A stretch of DNA of 64,000 nt, from positions 1 through 64,000 of the forward strand of contig DAINOC010000002.1 of NCBI GenBank assembly GCA_036735565.1, given 5' to 3'. The notes under the pieces are model-generated. The model did not search any database. It saw only the letters and a program-made list of their open reading frames with translations, and was not told the origin of the DNA. This DNA comes from Coraliomargarita_B sp036735565. GTDB taxonomy: Bacteria > Verrucomicrobiota > Verrucomicrobiia > Opitutales > Coraliomargaritaceae. Below, piece after piece: positions 62,715-64,000 of the stretch. A program made the position numbers and the translations under genes. Each line of letters begins with the position of its first letter. Position 1 is the stretch's first letter.

Positions 62715-63527
62715 ATGCCTGAAGAGACCGTCTCCCAGTCCAACGCGCGTATCGAGGAACTGATCCGAATGAATCAGTTCAAGGCGTTGTCGGCGGAGTT
62801 GGCAAACTGGGCGGAGCCCGAGATCGCGGACCTCATCTACGATTTGGATAAGCCGCACCAGATCCTGGTATACCGGGCGCTGCCGCGGCACCGCGCGGCC
62901 GATGTGTTCGCCCACTTTGAGCCGGCGCAGCAGGACGTCATCCTTGAGGCTCTGACGGATGTGGATACGCGGCACCTGCTGGCCACGCTGAGTCCGGACG
63001 ACCGCACGGCCATGCTGGAGGAGCTGCCCGCCACGGTGCAGCGGCGGCTCATGCAGCTGCTCTCGCCGGAGGATCTGAAGGAAGTGCGGCAGCTGCTAGG
63101 CTATCCGGAAGAGAGTGTGGGGCGGCTGATGACGCCCGACTACATCCGCGTGCGCGAAGAGTGGACCTGTGAGCAGGCGCTCGCCCACATCCGCAAATAC
63201 GGGCGCGACAGTGAGATCTTCAACATCCTCTATGTGACCGATCAAAATGGCCTCTTGATCGACATCCTCCGGATGCGGCGATTGATCATGGCGGGTCCAT
63301 CGACCCTGATCAAAGAACTGTTGAACTACAACTTCGTGAGTGTCTCGGCCTACGACGACCGCGAGGTTGCGGTGGAGAAGATTCAGCGCTATGACATCAA
63401 TGCGCTGCCGGTCGTGGACTCGGAGGGCGTGTTGGTAGGGGTCGTGACGGTCGACGACATCATGGACGTGCTCGGCTTGATGATCTATTTCTCCATCGCG
63501 GTTTTGGTGCTGCGTTTCCCCGCTTAA
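62715..63527 (+). CDS. MgtE magnesium transporter lacking nearly all its membrane domain
   Basis: From the ATG at 62715 the product has 270 residues. The MgtE N-domain (about 10-120, ALSAELANWAEPEIADLIYD) and two CBS domains (about 125-250) are intact. After VTVDDIMDV the protein jumps directly to LGLMIYFSIAVLVLRFPA, which resembles the end of the last helix of MgtE, and stops. About 170 residues covering most transmembrane helices are missing. It cannot be a channel; it may be a relic or a soluble magnesium-sensing remnant with one helix. Confidence 0.85.
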   Translation: MPEETVSQSNARIEELIRMNQFKALSAELANWAEPEIADLIYDLDKPHQILVYRALPRHRAADVFAHFEPAQQDVILEALTDVDTRHLLATLSPDDRTAMLEELPATVQRRLMQLLSPEDLKEVRQLLGYPEESVGRLMTPDYIRVREEWTCEQALAHIRKYGRDSEIFNILYVTDQNGLLIDILRMRRLIMAGPSTLIKELLNYNFVSVSAYDDREVAVEKIQRYDINALPVVDSEGVLVGVVTVDDIMDVLGLMIYFSIAVLVLRFPA

Positions 63528-63532
63528 GAGCC

Positions 63533-64000
63533 ATGGAGTGGACTTTGGATCCCAGGCGAAATGAGGCGCAGCCTGGCATTTGTCGGCCTGATTTGCCGGT
63601 GGAGGCGCAGGTCGGCGTAGCGGACTTGCCGGAGCAGGGCTATCGATTAAACTTGGGCGTTGATCGGATCCGGATCGAAGCTGCGGACATTGCTGGATGG
63701 CGCTATGCCCGACAGGCGCTCGACGGCTTGTTGGCTGGGGCTGACGGGGAGGGGCAGACTTGTCGGATAATCGAGGATTGGCCGGATTTTCCTCAACGTG
63801 GGTATATGCTGGATATCTCCCGCGATCGTGTGCCTACGATGGCGCAGCTTTATGAGCTCGTCGATTTGCTCGCGGCGCTCCGGTATAATGAGTTGCAGCT
63901 CTACACGGAGCATACCTTTGCGTATTCGGCGCATTCCGGGGTGTGGGCGGAGGCCTCGCCGATGACGCCTGCGGAGGTGGTGGCGCTGGATACCTACTGT
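63533..64000 (+). CDS. Glycoside hydrolase family 20-like protein, 5' part, cut by window end
   Basis: An open frame from the ATG at 63533 runs past the window end (156 codons visible) and has no stop. The sequence GYMLDISRDRVPTMAQLYEL and LRYNELQLYTEHTFAYS, then SPMTPAEVVALDTYC, resembles beta-N-acetylhexosaminidase-type (GH20) catalytic barrel starts, preceded by a short beta domain. No signal peptide is visible. It begins five bases after the truncated mgtE. Confidence 0.75.
   Translation, partial: MEWTLDPRRNEAQPGICRPDLPVEAQVGVADLPEQGYRLNLGVDRIRIEAADIAGWRYARQALDGLLAGADGEGQTCRIIEDWPDFPQRGYMLDISRDRVPTMAQLYELVDLLAALRYNELQLYTEHTFAYSAHSGVWAEASPMTPAEVVALDTYC

Overview
The window looks like chromosome from a Gram-negative member of the Verrucomicrobiota, probably class Opitutae. 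This placement is an inference. It rests on a PEP-CTERM protein, a large secreted DUF11/SdrD-B protein whose tail resembles the TIGR02597 family, many short hairpin repeats, and outer-membrane genes (mlaEFDCA, an LpxL-type acyltransferase, pal). Base composition is GC-rich and gene density is high. Two tRNA genes (Pro-TGG and Gly-TCC) are present. There is no rRNA, CRISPR array, prophage or complete insertion sequence.

Layout. 0-7.6 kb: partial MITE, NYN/OST-HTH protein, cupin remnant, and a minus-strand set of three secreted proteins ending in a 1551-codon giant. 8-15 kb: Tat-exported superoxide dismutase whose 3' end is rewritten by a MITE, DsbD-like reductase, SlyX, Obg and an acyl ligase. 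15-20.5 kb: UDP-sugar pyrophosphorylase, MNT/HEPN pair, phosphohexomutase, thioredoxin-like protein and tRNA-Pro. 20.6-24.5 kb: lipid A acyltransferase and a four-gene minus-strand operon (sugar transferase, ACP, SDR, ANL ligase). 24.6-32 kb: M29-like peptidase, MscS channel, ovothiol-type methyltransferase, mannose-1-phosphate guanylyltransferase, YndJ- and CrtA-like proteins and RuvX. 32-36.3 kb: a GIY-YIG nuclease gene bracketed by perfect 58-bp repeats next to tRNA-Gly, then the Mla lipid-transport operon. 36.3-45.2 kb: repeat-rich spacer with a complete MITE, pal, CbiX-like protein, enolase, and a hexuronate-catabolism cluster with a divergent AraC regulator. 45.2-54.8 kb: two small Cys-rich secreted products, an anthranilate/aminodeoxychorismate synthase glutaminase, TPR protein, DtxR-like regulator, DHH pyrophosphatase, a pilin-like protein, MenA, ELM1-like protein and TspO. 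55-64 kb: VTT membrane protein, ebfC-recR, flavin disulfide reductase, O-antigen ligase-like protein, DJ-1 protein, hydrolase, aminotransferase, an MgtE lacking nearly all its membrane domain, and the start of a GH20-like gene cut by the window end.

Functional threads. Cell-envelope and polysaccharide synthesis recurs (manC, UDP-sugar pyrophosphorylase, phosphohexomutase, sugar transferase, O-antigen ligase, LpxL, Mla). Uronate breakdown fits a polysaccharide degrader. The most unusual material is repeat biology. IS4-like MITEs carry perfect 10-11 bp target duplications, and one has replaced the C-terminus of a superoxide dismutase. A nuclease gene sits between identical palindromic repeats that abut a tRNA 3' end. 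Several other dispersed hairpin families fill the intergenic spaces.
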